From: Neostapfia colusana
Taxonomy: Eukaryota; Streptophyta; Magnoliopsida; Poales; Poaceae
Direction: 5' to 3'
Length of the DNA: 64,000 bases
Assembly: GCA_030760725.1 (NCBI GenBank)
Contig: JASWHV010000003.1
Location: 57,178,517-57,242,516 of the forward strand
The notes beneath the pieces were generated by a model. It did not search any database. It worked only from the letters and a program-made list of their open reading frames with translations, and was not told the DNA's origin. Positions 1 to 9,587 of this stretch are shown here, piece by piece; position 1 is the stretch's first letter; each line of letters begins with the position of its first letter. A program made the translations under genes and the position numbers.

Positions 1-932
1 GGGATAGTGATGAGTGTAGTTCCAAAAAGACTGAAAAACAGAGTGCTCTGTTTTGGGCAGCATGTTTGCTGATCCTCAACAGGGCATAACTCACAGGTCT
101 TTTAGCCGAGAGAGGTGTGCCATATAGTTCTGGAAAGGTATTGAAGTACTCTACAACTTTGTTGTAGACTTCCAGAGCTGAAACTCACCGTAAGATGGCT
201 TAAATCCCAGAGGAATGTAAACTGTCCAGAAACCGGACAGAGTTAAAACATTCTCTGGACTGCTCTGTTTTTCAAACATAACTCCCAGTAGAAAAATCAA
301 AAATTTTCATATAATACATCCTTAGAAAGAGTAGAAGTTGTGTGACATCTTTGCAATTCAAAGTTTCTGAAGTTTCAGCACAGAATTTAGTGGAAATCAG
401 GGTTGAAAACAGCCACCTCCAAGGGAGGTGCTGTTAAAATTCTTCCAGAAATTCTGCTAACTTTGAATTAGCATAACTTGTTAATCAAAGCTAATCTGGG
501 GGCAAATGAGTACTTGTTGGAAAGATACTGAAGTTAACTTTAACTTTGGTATTCAACTTGAGTCATGAAAATGCCCAGAACCAGATCAAAACTTGGAATA
601 GGTAGCAACTGGTCATTCTGATAGAAGAATGACGGTTGAACTCATTGAAAAGGGTGTTGTACCCTAAGGGTGTTATACGTGATGACAACGCAATAATAAT
701 GTCTCGTAGAGACCAAACCCAGTTATGGTGAGCTTCCAAAGAGGGGGTTCATCAAGTTGGATTAAGCTAACTTGTGTTTGGTCTGGTAATGGGGTAGCTT
801 GTGCAAAGTTATTACATTATCTACTTACGAGATATTTTGCATGTTTTGGTTGTCATAATGTTTTTACGCCCAGTTCTATTGGACTGCATGCAAAATGTTG
901 CGGGACTGATGTTTAATGTCGTATGGTTGCAG
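1..932 (+). other. Element A leader between the off-window 5' LTR and gag
   Basis: Non-coding internal leader of a Tekay-type gypsy element. Bases about 361-470, including a block around aacagccacctccaaggg, match the reverse complement of 22960-23040 in the leader of element B, so the two belong to one family. No primer-binding site is visible, so the 5' LTR and PBS lie left of the window. No credible gene is seen. The last bases before the gag ATG are ttgcag, which resembles a splice acceptor (see findings). Confidence 0.7.
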
Positions 933-1655
933 ATGGTTCGTACTAGGACCACGCACGAGGTTGGTGGCTCTAGCCAAGGTGGAGGCGATGACTCCCAGCC
1001 GCCGGCCTACGACAGCACCCCGCAGCAGCAGCCACCACCGCCGCCTCCGCTTACTCTAGCGGATGTGATAGCGGCATTGGTGGGAGGTCGTGAGGAGCAG
1101 ACCGACCTGCTCCGCACGATCGTGCAGAATACGTCCCAGGCGGGAGGACGTCAAGAGCGAGGGCCTCGTGAGCCCCGCGAAGTGTCGTACTCGGATTTCA
1201 TGAGTACGCACCCTCCAGTGTTCACCGAAGCTGAAGAACCACTGGAGGCGGACAACTGGCTGCGGACTATCGAGTCCAAGTTCGGGCTGCTCCCGTGTAC
1301 GGAGCGGCAGAAGACACTGTTCGCAGCGCAGCAGCTCCACGGTGCCGCTGGTGCGTGGTGGGCGAATTATGTCGCCTCACGTCCGGCTGGCCATGCCGTG
1401 GAATGGCAAGAGTTCCGGGAGGCGTTCCGCGCCTATCACATCCCTCCCGGAATAATGAAGAGGAAGTTCCAAGAATTTTTGGAACTGAAGCAGGGCGGGA
1501 GGAGTGCCCACGACTACTCCCGTGCCTTCAACCATCTGGCGCAGTATGCGTCAGACTACATCTCCACGGAGGAGAAGAAGAGGGAGCACTTCTATCGGGG
1601 GTTACATCCCGAAATGAAGACCCACCTCGTACAATGGAACCGCGGCATATGCGCA
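933..1655 (+). pseudogene. gag: Element A gag, 3'-truncated (Tekay-type chromovirus)
   Basis: Encodes the N-terminal and central capsid part of a Ty3/gypsy Gag. The ATG at 933 starts MVRTRTTHEV, which parallels the B gag start (VRTRSTQEEGG). A Pro/Gln-rich stretch (residues about 25-45) is followed by the retrotransposon-gag core: PPVFTEAEEPLEADNWL, then AAQQLHGAAGAWW, then the FLELKQGGRSAHDYSRAF motif. The frame stays open to about 1655 and then runs into unrelated sequence with a stop at 1668-1670. The zinc knuckle, protease and all of pol are missing, and the break joins directly to the middle of an LTR. Gag would form the particle and package RNA; this copy lacks the nucleocapsid and cannot do so alone. 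Confidence 0.85.
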
Positions 1656-1666
1656 GTATGCATATG
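1646..1666. repeat. Short perfect inverted repeat at the gag/LTR deletion junction
   Basis: CATATGC (1646-1652) and GCATATG (1660-1666) form a 7-bp perfect inverted repeat around a 7-nt spacer, exactly where gag similarity stops and LTR-like sequence starts. It may be filler DNA or a hairpin made during the rearrangement. Confidence 0.6.
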
Positions 1667-2854
1667 TTAACAATGGGGCAGCCCGAGCCAACCCCATAGA
1701 CTTGTTCCCCGACCCTGAGAACCCCCAGGCGGCGAGTCTCCGGCCGAGAGGTGGCCGGGAAGCTGGGTCCGGCGAGCTCCAGTACAGCGCCGGCGAGGGG
1801 GAGGCGCGGGAGCGAGAGGAAGAAGAAGACCCGCCGGGCCCACGTGTCAGCAGCTGAAGATTTAAAACTCCGGATCAGCTGTGGCGTGTGATCCCGTGTG
1901 GTGGCGCGGGAAAAGGGCTGTGGCCCCGTGTGGCGTGATTCCGACGGTTGACACGTGTAGGGTGGACCCACAGGCAGGGTTTGAACTTTTCCCGAATTAA
2001 TTTGAATTCCAGAATTGGTTCAAACTTTGGAACTGCATAACTTTTGCTAGGAAGCTCCAAATTCAGTGATTCAAATTGGGTTGGTTTCCTCTTGCCTAGT
2101 TCTGTCCAAATACACAACCCAATTTGTATGAAACCCATTAATTAATTCTGGAAAATTCTTTAAAGCTTTTCAGCAAAAGAATTTTAGAGGGAGTTTGGTT
2201 CATCCAAAAATCCCCAAATCTTGCCAGAATGTTCTTTAGGACATTAGTAAACCCCTGTAAAAGTTTCAGACCATTTGGAGTTGATTTGGTCAGAGCAATT
2301 CAAATTGAAAGGTGCTGTGTTCATTTGAATACAGAAACATTTTCAGAGAATTTCCAAAACTTGGAAATTCAGTTCTGGGCAATTCTTAACCCCAAAAATG
2401 TTAGGAAAATTCAGGCAAACTCTATGAGCTATAATTGAAATTGTAGTTCATTAAGTTGAGCATGAACAGGGGTATTACCTCAGAATAAATTCTTCCTTGC
2501 TGATTTGCCAAGGGAATTATTCTGAGAAAACCACTCCATGAAAAGTGCTAGTGTTTGGTCCAGAGAATTTTCTTGTGACAAGGAATTCACACAAAAATTC
2601 TCAGCTCCATTGGAGCTCTAGATCACCCCTGTCCTGTTTAACCAATTAAGGGATTAATGTGGAAAAGGGGGGAAAACCACTTAGCATTTAACCATATGGT
2701 TAAGTCCAAGTCAAACCACCAACACCAGTCATCTTTAAATTCTTAAACAAAGTTCCAGGTGTTAGAGGCTGGTTATTAGAACTAATAGTAGAAGTCTTAC
2801 TCGAAAACTCACATTTGCATCTAAATTAACATGTAGTATTTCATTAACGTGTAG

Positions 2855-2932
2855 CCGTTGAAGAGGAGACTCCGGAAGTGCTGGACTTCCTTCTTCCGGA
2901 CGAAGAACTAACTCCTGACCAGCAGCAACAAG
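2855..2932 (+). other. Candidate exon alpha of an LTR-encoded frame (A copy)
   Basis: An open block of 78 nt preceded by gtgtag and ended by CAACAAG|GCAAGC, a GC-type donor. Read after two leading bases it gives VEEETPEVLDFLLPDE and ends DQQQQ plus one base of the next codon. The same frame is closed upstream by TAA in the presumed intron, so this block cannot begin translation by itself. H has VEEDPEILDFIPPKE and B has VEDTPEPLDVLPPDS at the same place and the same 78-nt length. Function unknown. Confidence 0.5.
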
Positions 2933-3917
2933 GCAAGCCCCGGTTTGCATTAACCCTTTTTAAAAGTTTTACTTTGTATACATGTGTCATATGAAGTATG
3001 TATGTGCATTAGGTATAGGATGAATGAAACCCCACTTGCATAACCAAAGGTTCCTAAAAGAGTGAGGGTAGTGTCAAGGACCTCGAGTAGACAGGCTATG
3101 CTTAATGAGTCATAGGACTTCGGTACAAGTCGAGTAGTTGGAATCTACTCGCGAGATAGGCTGGGGACACACGGGTTCGGTTGAGTGATGTGAGATCACC
3201 TTAGTAATGAAAATGAGACTAGGCAAGGGCTAGGGCACAGCAAGAGAGAGTCTTGTGTGCGCAGCCCTGCCCGTGTCGATTGAGGACCGATCCATGTGCG
3301 GCCCTGCTGAACAAGTATTGAACGTACCGAAGGCATATCGGATATATGGGCCCCGATAAACCGATGTAGCCTAAACCTCCGGGCGTCAAGGCATACAACA
3401 CCGATTTATAGGTGTAGGTCGAGGGCAGCAAGGTGGAAATCTGCCAACGGGCATAGAGAGATGCTCCGTGTGGGGAACCTCCTGCTCGTTTCGGTGCGAC
3501 CGGTTCGACGTTTGGGCTGTTGGGTCAAAGGTTGTCCCGTACGACATCGAGTGAGCGTGCTGTGCAGCTCCACGGGTGGGCGTACGTGACGTGCTCTTTG
3601 GGTTTTCCCTGCAGGTGTATATCGAGTCGATTCGCCGTCCCTCACAGTGACGAGTACTGCTTGTTCACTGCGTCGTAACGTAGACTAATGGATGAAATAT
3701 GTTGATTCAATGATGCTGATTGATATAATTGTATTGCTACATGTGTGCCACCAAATACTGCTTACTAAATTTCAGATTTTATGAACTGTTAACTTGTTGC
3801 TAAAAGATGAACTAAGGATGAACTTGTAGGCGTGTCATTTTGCTGAAATGTTACTAACCTATGTCTTGGTATACCTCATGTAGAGTTTCATGCTTAGGTG
3901 AGTCGGTTAAGCCTTGC

Positions 3918-3933
3918 TGAGCCTTCGTGCTCA
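3918..3933 (+). other. Conserved hairpin upstream of the beta acceptor (A copy)
   Basis: TGAGC (3918-3922), a 6-nt loop and GCTCA (3929-3933) lie about 25 nt upstream of the tttttcag acceptor. The same stem occurs in B (24678-24693), G (9943-9958) and H (61178-61193), and as TGAGTA/TACTCA in C (30322-30339). It could be a structural element near the branch site, but that is inference. Confidence 0.5.
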
Positions 3934-3958
3934 CGGTTGCTGCTTAAGTGTTTTTCAG

Positions 3959-4056
3959 GTGAGGAGCCACCCACGGACTCGGAGTACGAGTCCACCGGCG
4001 AGGGTTACTCTCTGTCGGGGACCACGGCTGAGTGGGAGCCGTACACGCCGCGCTGA
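3959..4056 (+). other. Candidate exon beta of an LTR-encoded frame (A copy)
   Basis: Starts right after tttttcag. Its first two bases complete the codon left open by alpha. It then reads EEPPTDSEYESTGEG and ends TTAEWEPYTPR before TGA at 4054-4056. H ends TTVEWEPCMPP and B ends KVEQEPRTPP at the same position. The product would be very acidic with a conserved EWEP-type tail. It has no known domain that I recognise. Confidence 0.5.
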
Positions 4057-4313
4057 GCTGAGACGTGCAGCTAGTGTGGGTTGCCCTAGGGCTGGGCAAC
4101 CGACTTTTGCTAAATAGGCAGGCGTGAGTTGTATAGTGTAGTCTTCCGCTGGGTAATAGAACAATAATTGTAACTGAAGTTTGTACTTGTTTGTACAGTT
4201 TCAGCTGTTTTTCCGATGTAATATGTTGTGTTCTTATGACGTGTGCTGTCGGGTGTCGCATCGCGCGGCACCACCCTCTGCGATCCTGGATGAGCGGATT
4301 CCGGTCCGCCACA

Positions 4314-4892
4314 CAAGACCTGCAAGGAATCTGCGAAAATAAGTGTGTTATCTATGGTATTTGGTAGCTTATCATCTGATCTCTTTGTAATCTTTTAGAA
4401 CTGTGGGCCTTTGTAAGAAAAAAATAGAAAAGGAAGAAAGAAAGAAAGAAAGAAAAATAGAAAATGAGAGGAAAAGTACAAAAAAAGTGAGCTTCAATTG
4501 CTGCTATTATAGTCTATTGTGTTGCTGTTGTGAATTCCTTTGTGTCTAGGCTCGCGTCTCTAGTATGGTCTAGCCTAGAACCAACATAGTATTGTCATTG
4601 AACGTTTATTCAACTTTGCATCTCTGAATTGATTATTGCTGATATTTTTGCTACTATAATTTAAGCCTTCCTAGCTCCACATACATCTACATCGTGCGCT
4701 TGACACCATCTAGCAATCGCTTTATCCAATCTTTGAGAGTTTGACTACAACTGTTGCCGATCACCACCTGCTGGTTGGTAAGAACGGGTAAGAATTTGTG
4801 ATTTGCATGACTGACTTGTGACTTTCCACCACATCACATCCTATTAGTAGTCAGTAGGACCATATTCTTGTGTGTTTCTATTTCTGCTAACC
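4314..4892 (+). other. Element D leader
   Basis: No gene. A GAAA-rich microsatellite lies at about 4428-4460. No TGGTATCAGAGC-like primer site is visible, which supports loss of D's true 5' end through insertion of A or deletion. Confidence 0.5.
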
Positions 4893-6311
4893 ATGACAGA
4901 ATCACAAGCTGACGAGCTGGACTGGGAGAACATGACGGACAAGGAGCTACATGATAAATTTCAACAAATGATGGGTCAGGTGCAAGACGTGCTAAACATA
5001 TTTAGGGAGGCCATGGAGAAGCTAGATGGCTTTGAGAAGACATTCGACACCAAGATGGAGGCCAAATTTAATGAAGTGCTCGCGCGTCTACCACCACCAT
5101 CAGCTGCACGTGTCGCATCTCGGCAGCAGCAGCAGCAACAACAACAACAACAACAACAACAAAAATAACAACAACGCCTTCCAAATCAAATGGGACGCGC
5201 ACAGCGTGTGCCTCTGGACCAAGGCCAACATTCTGGTGCCATTGCTACTGCTGCTGCTTCTGCGGATCCTGCTACTACTGTTGATCAGTACGATGACTAC
5301 GAGGGCGAGTACGAGGATGAGATTGCTCTACATCAGAACTACGTACAACATCCCGGTCGTCCACACACCTACAATCAAAATGGTAGGGCTGCACCACCCC
5401 CTCAGGTACGAGATAATGATCATGTCCCTAAACTGAAATTGAATATTCCACCATTTGAGGGTAGATACATTCCTGATGTATATCTTGGGAGTTAGAAACT
5501 GAACAATATTTTACATGCTTACAATATCCTGAGGATAGAAGGGTTGCTGCTGCTGTTTGTGAATTCACTAGTTTCGTTTCTGTTTGATGGTCTTAACATT
5601 GTAGATTATATCATAATAATATCCCAACTACTTGGGCTGCATTGAAAACTGCTATGCGTACTCATTGGGTTTCACCATATTGTCAACATGAATTACTTCA
5701 AAAATTACAGTGCTTAAGACAGGGAAAAAATCTGTAGAGGAATATTATCAGGAATTACAAACTGGGTTGATTCGATATGGTATTGTTGAGGATAATGAAG
5801 CTATGCTTGCACGGTTTATGGGTGGGCTAAACAGAGAAATTCAAACTATCTTAGAGTATAAGGATATAACAACATCACTCGTTTATTCCATCTTGCTTGC
5901 AAAGCTGAACGTGAGGTGCAGGATCGACAGGACATGGCATGGTCTAACTTTTCTACAGGTCGATCTTTATCATGGACACCACATGCATCTTCTACTTCCA
6001 CACGTCCTACTGCACCACCGCCTACTTCAGACACCAACTCCAACCGTGATACAAGAAAACAGACACCACCACCACCATATACCAAGAGCACACCTTCGGG
6101 TCCCGCATGGAGCCCTTCTTCATCCATGGCATCAACCAGGCAAACACATGATATTATATGTCGTCGTTGCAAGGATGGAGGTCACTATGCGATCCAATGC
6201 CCATCCAAGCGTGTGATGATGGTTGCTGAGGATAGTGGGTATGAGTCCGCTAGTGACTATGATGAGGAGACTTTGGCTCTTATTGCAAGTGAAGACACAG
6301 GGTGGCGCTGA
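4893..6311 (+). pseudogene. gag: Element D gag, broken
   Basis: ATG at 4893 gives MTESQADELDWENMTDKEL, an acidic N-terminus with coiled-coil character, then a polyglutamine run. A TAA at 5166-5168 closes the first segment. Capsid motifs continue in other frames: VPKLKLNIPPFEGRY (about 5430-5470), GKKSVEEYYQELQ (about 5720-5760) and GGLNREIQTILEYKD (about 5820-5870). A zinc knuckle at 6159-6200 reads CRRC KDGG H YAIQ C, a perfect CX2CX4HX4C. At least three frame changes and several stops separate these parts, so no functional Gag is made. Confidence 0.8.
5124..5165 (+). repeat. CAG/CAA microsatellite coding polyglutamine
   Basis: A run of CAG then CAA codons in the D gag frame, ended by an AAA codon and a TAA stop. 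Such tracts change length easily; the nearby frame loss may stem from it. Confidence 0.85.
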
Positions 6312-6399
6312 TTCTGAACAAGAGACACAATAAATGGCTGCTGAAGAAGCTGAGAGGTATGAAAGTTTAGTTGCTCAACGTGTTTTGAGTGTGTAGGTA

Positions 6400-6900
6400 A
6401 CACATGCTGAGCAAAATCAGAAACACAATTTGTTCCATACAAAGAGAGTTGTTAAGGAACGGTGTGTCCGCATCATCATCGATGATGGGAGTTGCAACAA
6501 CTTAGCTAGTATGGACATGGTGAGAAGTTGTCTCTTACCACCAGACCACATCCTCATCCTTACTACATATAATGGTTCAACAACAGCGGCAAGGTTAAAG
6601 TAACACATATTGTTTGTGTATATTTTAGTATTGCTACATATGTGGATTATGTTGATTGTGATGTGGTACCCATGCAAGCATGCTCCCTTTTACTTGGTAG
6701 ACCACGGCAATTTGATAAAAATTCTGTACACCATGGCAGGAAAAATCAGTATACTCTTGTTCATAAGGATAAAAATATTACTTTGCTTCCTATGTCTCCA
6801 GAATATATTTTAAAAGATGATCTTACTAGCGCTAGTAAGGCAAAGCAGGAACAAAATAAGAGTGAAAATCAGATTGTGGCAGAAGAATTTAAGCAATAAC
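6400..6900 (+). pseudogene. Element D protease remnant
   Basis: Translation in shifting frames gives HTKRVVKERCVRIIIDDGSC and NNLAS, the aspartic protease active-site region of this lineage (usually IIDGGS; here Asp-Asp-Gly at 6481-6489). It is followed by VVPMQACSLLLGRPRQFD at about 6660-6720, the second protease motif (LLGRP). A stop and a frameshift lie between the two halves at about 6600. The enzyme would cleave the Gag-Pol precursor; this copy is dead. Confidence 0.7.
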
Positions 6901-6947
6901 ATAAGCCTACTAACAAACCATCATCTAGTATTGCCTCTGAAATAAAA

Positions 6948-8000
6948 TTGAAAAGTGGTTGTTTACTTGCCGCCAAATCTGATATTACTGATCTGGATTT
7001 TAGCAAATCTGTTTGCTATGCTTTTGTGTGCAAAGAGACATTATTTTCATTCGAGGATGTTCCTCCTTCTTTCCCTACTGCTGTCACTAACATTTTGCAG
7101 GAGTTCACTGATGTCTTTCCACAAGAGTTGCCACCAGGATTACCACCTATTCGCGGGATTGAGCATTAGATTGACTTAATTCCCGGTGCCTCGCTGCCCA
7201 ATCATGCGCCATACCGTACGAATCCTGATGAGACGAAGGAGATTATGCGTCAAGTTCAGGAGTTACTCGACAAAGGTTATATACGAGAATCCCTTAGTCC
7301 TTGTGATGTTCCTGTTATACTAGTACCAAAAAAGGATGGTACATCTTGTATGTGCGTTGATTGTAGAGCCATTAATAATATTACTATTCGATATCCTATT
7401 CCTAGGTTCGATGATATGCTTTATGAATTAAGTGGCTCTACCATATTCTCCAAAGTTTATTTGCGTAGTGGATACCATCAAATTCGTATGAAATTGGGAG
7501 ATGAATGGAAAATAGCATTTAAAACTAAGTTTGGCTTATATGAGTGGTTAGTCATTCCTTTTGTGTTAACTAATGCACCTAGCACATTCATGAGATTAAT
7601 GAACGAAGTTTTACGTTCTTTCATTGGATGATTTGTGGTAGTCTATTTTGATGATATACTGATTTATAGTAGAACTTCGGAGGAACATTTGGAACATTTA
7701 CGTGCTGTTTTTATTGCTCTACGTGATGCATGTTTGTTTGGTAACCTTGGGAAGTGCACCTTTTGCACCGACCGAGTATCTTTTCTTGGCTATGTTATTA
7801 CTCCACAGGGAATTGAAGTTGATAAAGCCAAGGTTGAAGCAATTGAGAGTTGGCTGCAGCCTAAAATGATCACACAAGTGAGGAGTTTTCTTGGTCTTGC
7901 TGGTTTCTACAGGCGTTTTATGAGAGATCTCAGCACCATTGCTGCACCTCTCAATGAGCTTACAAAGGAGGATGTGCCTTTTGTTTGGGGTACCACATAG
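6948..8000 (+). pseudogene. Element D reverse transcriptase, interrupted by stops
   Basis: The lead-in FTDVFPQELPPGLPPIRGIEH is followed by an in-frame TAG at 7167-7169. Then come LLDKGYIRESLSPCDVPVIL, VPKKDGTSCMCVDCRAIN, DDMLYELSGSTIFSKVYLRS and FVLTNAPSTFMRLMNEV. A TGA at 7629-7631 falls just before the catalytic VVYFDDILIYS (FDD at 7647-7655). The frame then runs to TAG at 7998-8000. Apart from the stops, the reading frame from 7245 to 8000 is unbroken and the metal-binding Asp pair is intact. RT copies the element RNA into DNA; this copy cannot make a full enzyme. Confidence 0.88.
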
Positions 8001-8411
8001 GAAGAAGCCTTCACGGTATTGAAAGATAAGTTGACACATGCTCCTTTACTCCAACTTCCTGATTTTAATAAGACTTTTGAACTTGAATGTGATGCTAATG
8101 GAATTGGAGTAGGAGGTGTATTATTACAAGATGGTAAACCTGTGGCATACTCTTCTGAAAAATTGAGTGGGCCTAGTCTGAATTATTCTACTTATGATAA
8201 GGAATTATATGCTCTTGTTCGGACTTTGGAAGCATGACAACATTATTTATGGCCCAAAGAATTTGTTATACATTCTGATCATGAATCTTTGAAACACATT
8301 AAAAGTCAAGAAAAACTGAACTGTAGACATGCCAAATGGGTTGAAATTCATTGAGACTTTCCCTTATGTTATTAAACACAAGAAGGTAAAGAAAATGTTA
8401 TTGCTGATGCA
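8001..8411 (+). pseudogene. Element D RNase H, broken
   Basis: Continues the RT frame after the TAG at 7998-8000. It reads FELECDANGIGVGGVLLQDG (first catalytic Asp), then YDKELYALVRTLEA (catalytic Glu) and a TGA at 8235-8237. After that come VIHSDHESLKHI (third Asp) and a frameshift near 8345, where FPYVIKHKK changes frame. This is the ordinary gypsy RNase H fused to RT. Confidence 0.8.
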
Positions 8412-9587
8412 TTGTCTCGATGTTATACTATGCTTTCACAACTTGACTTTAAAATATTTGGTTTGGAGACCATCAAAGATCAATATTTGCATGATGCTGA
8501 ATTTAAAGATGTAATGCAGAATTGTAAGGAAGGAAGAACATGGAACAAGTTCGTCTGTAATGATGGATTTGTGTTTCGTGCTAACAAGCTATGCATTCTA
8601 GCTAGCTCCGTTCGTCTTTTGTTGTTGCAGGAGGCACATAAAGGAGGATTAATGGGACACTTTGGCATGAAGAAAATGGAGGACATACTTGCTACACATT
8701 TCTTTTGGCCAAAGATGAGACGAGATGTTGAGCGTTTTGTTGCTCACTGTACTACATGTCAAGGTTTATATATGCCTTTGTCTGTACCTAGTGTTCCATG
8801 GGAGGACATCTCCATGGACTTTGTTTTAGGGTTACCTCGAACAAAGAAGGTGAGGGATAGCATATGTGTTGTCGTGGATAGATTTTCGAAAATGGCACAC
8901 TTTATACCATGTCATAAAAGCGAGGATGCTACTAACGTTACTGATTTGTTCTTTTGTGAAATTATTCGTTTGCATGGTGTGCCAAATACAATTGTCTCTG
9001 ATCGTGACACTAAATTTCTTAGCCACTTTTAGAGATGTTTATGGGCTAAGTTGGGGACTAAACTGCTTTTTAGTACTACATGTCACCCCCAAACTGATAA
9101 TCAAACTTAAGTAGTCAATAGAACATTGTCTACTATGCTTAGGGCTGTTCTGAAGAATAACCTGAAAATGTGGGAAGAATGCTTGCCTCATATTGAATTT
9201 GCTTATAATCGTTCGCTGCATTCTACTACTAAGATGTGCCCTTTTGAAATTGTGTATGGTTTCCTACCTCGTGCGCCTATTGATTTGCTGCCTCTTCCAT
9301 CTTCGGAGAAGGCTAATTTTGATGCTAAACAACGTGCCGAATTGATCTTAAAAATGCATGAGTTAACTAAGGAAAACATTGAGCGCATGAATGCTAAATA
9401 CAAACTTGCTGGCGATAAGGGTAGAAAACATATTGTGTTTGAACTAGGAGATCTTGTTTGTTTACATTTACGAAAAGATAGGTTTGCTGATTTGCGCAAA
9501 TCAAAGCTAATGCCACATGCTGATGGTCCTTTTAAGGTGTTAAAGAAAATAAATGATAATGCATATAAACTTGAGCTGCCTGCAGAC
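8412..9587 (+). pseudogene. Element D integrase, split by LTR G
   Basis: The zinc-binding N-terminus is present (His in EAHKGG and GHFG, then HCTTC). The catalytic core shows Asp in DISMDFVLGLP and Asp in VSDRDTKF. A stop at 9030-9032 and a shift follow. At the third catalytic site (QTDNQT then VVNRTL) the expected Glu codon is TAA at 9108-9110. The rest is open from 9126: PHIEFAYNRSLHSTTK, then the GPFKVLKKINDNAYKLELPAD fold, which stops where LTR G begins. About eight residues seem missing after CTTCQ. The C-terminal tail resumes at 13517. Confidence 0.87.

Larger units (their letters stand above)
1667..4313 (+). repeat. Element A 3' LTR, missing its 5' part
   Basis: Similar along its length to LTR H (57465-61541): the GC-rich block at 1740-1975 matches about 59080-59300, the alpha block at 2855 matches 60040, and the end at 4220-4313 matches 61465-61541. 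The right end is GTCCGCCACA, ending in the canonical CA at 4313. The first 1.6 kb or so of the LTR is gone together with the rest of the element's internal region, so this is one large deletion from gag into the LTR. It holds the candidate LTR-encoded blocks alpha and beta, annotated separately. No conventional gene is present. Confidence 0.75.

Noticed and set aside
725..916. Small ORF upstream of A gag
   Set aside because: Cys/Leu-rich chance frame in the leader, with no counterpart found in B.
5026..5436. Asn/Leu-rich frame over the D gag microsatellite
   Set aside because: Alternative reading of the CAA repeat, not the Gag frame.
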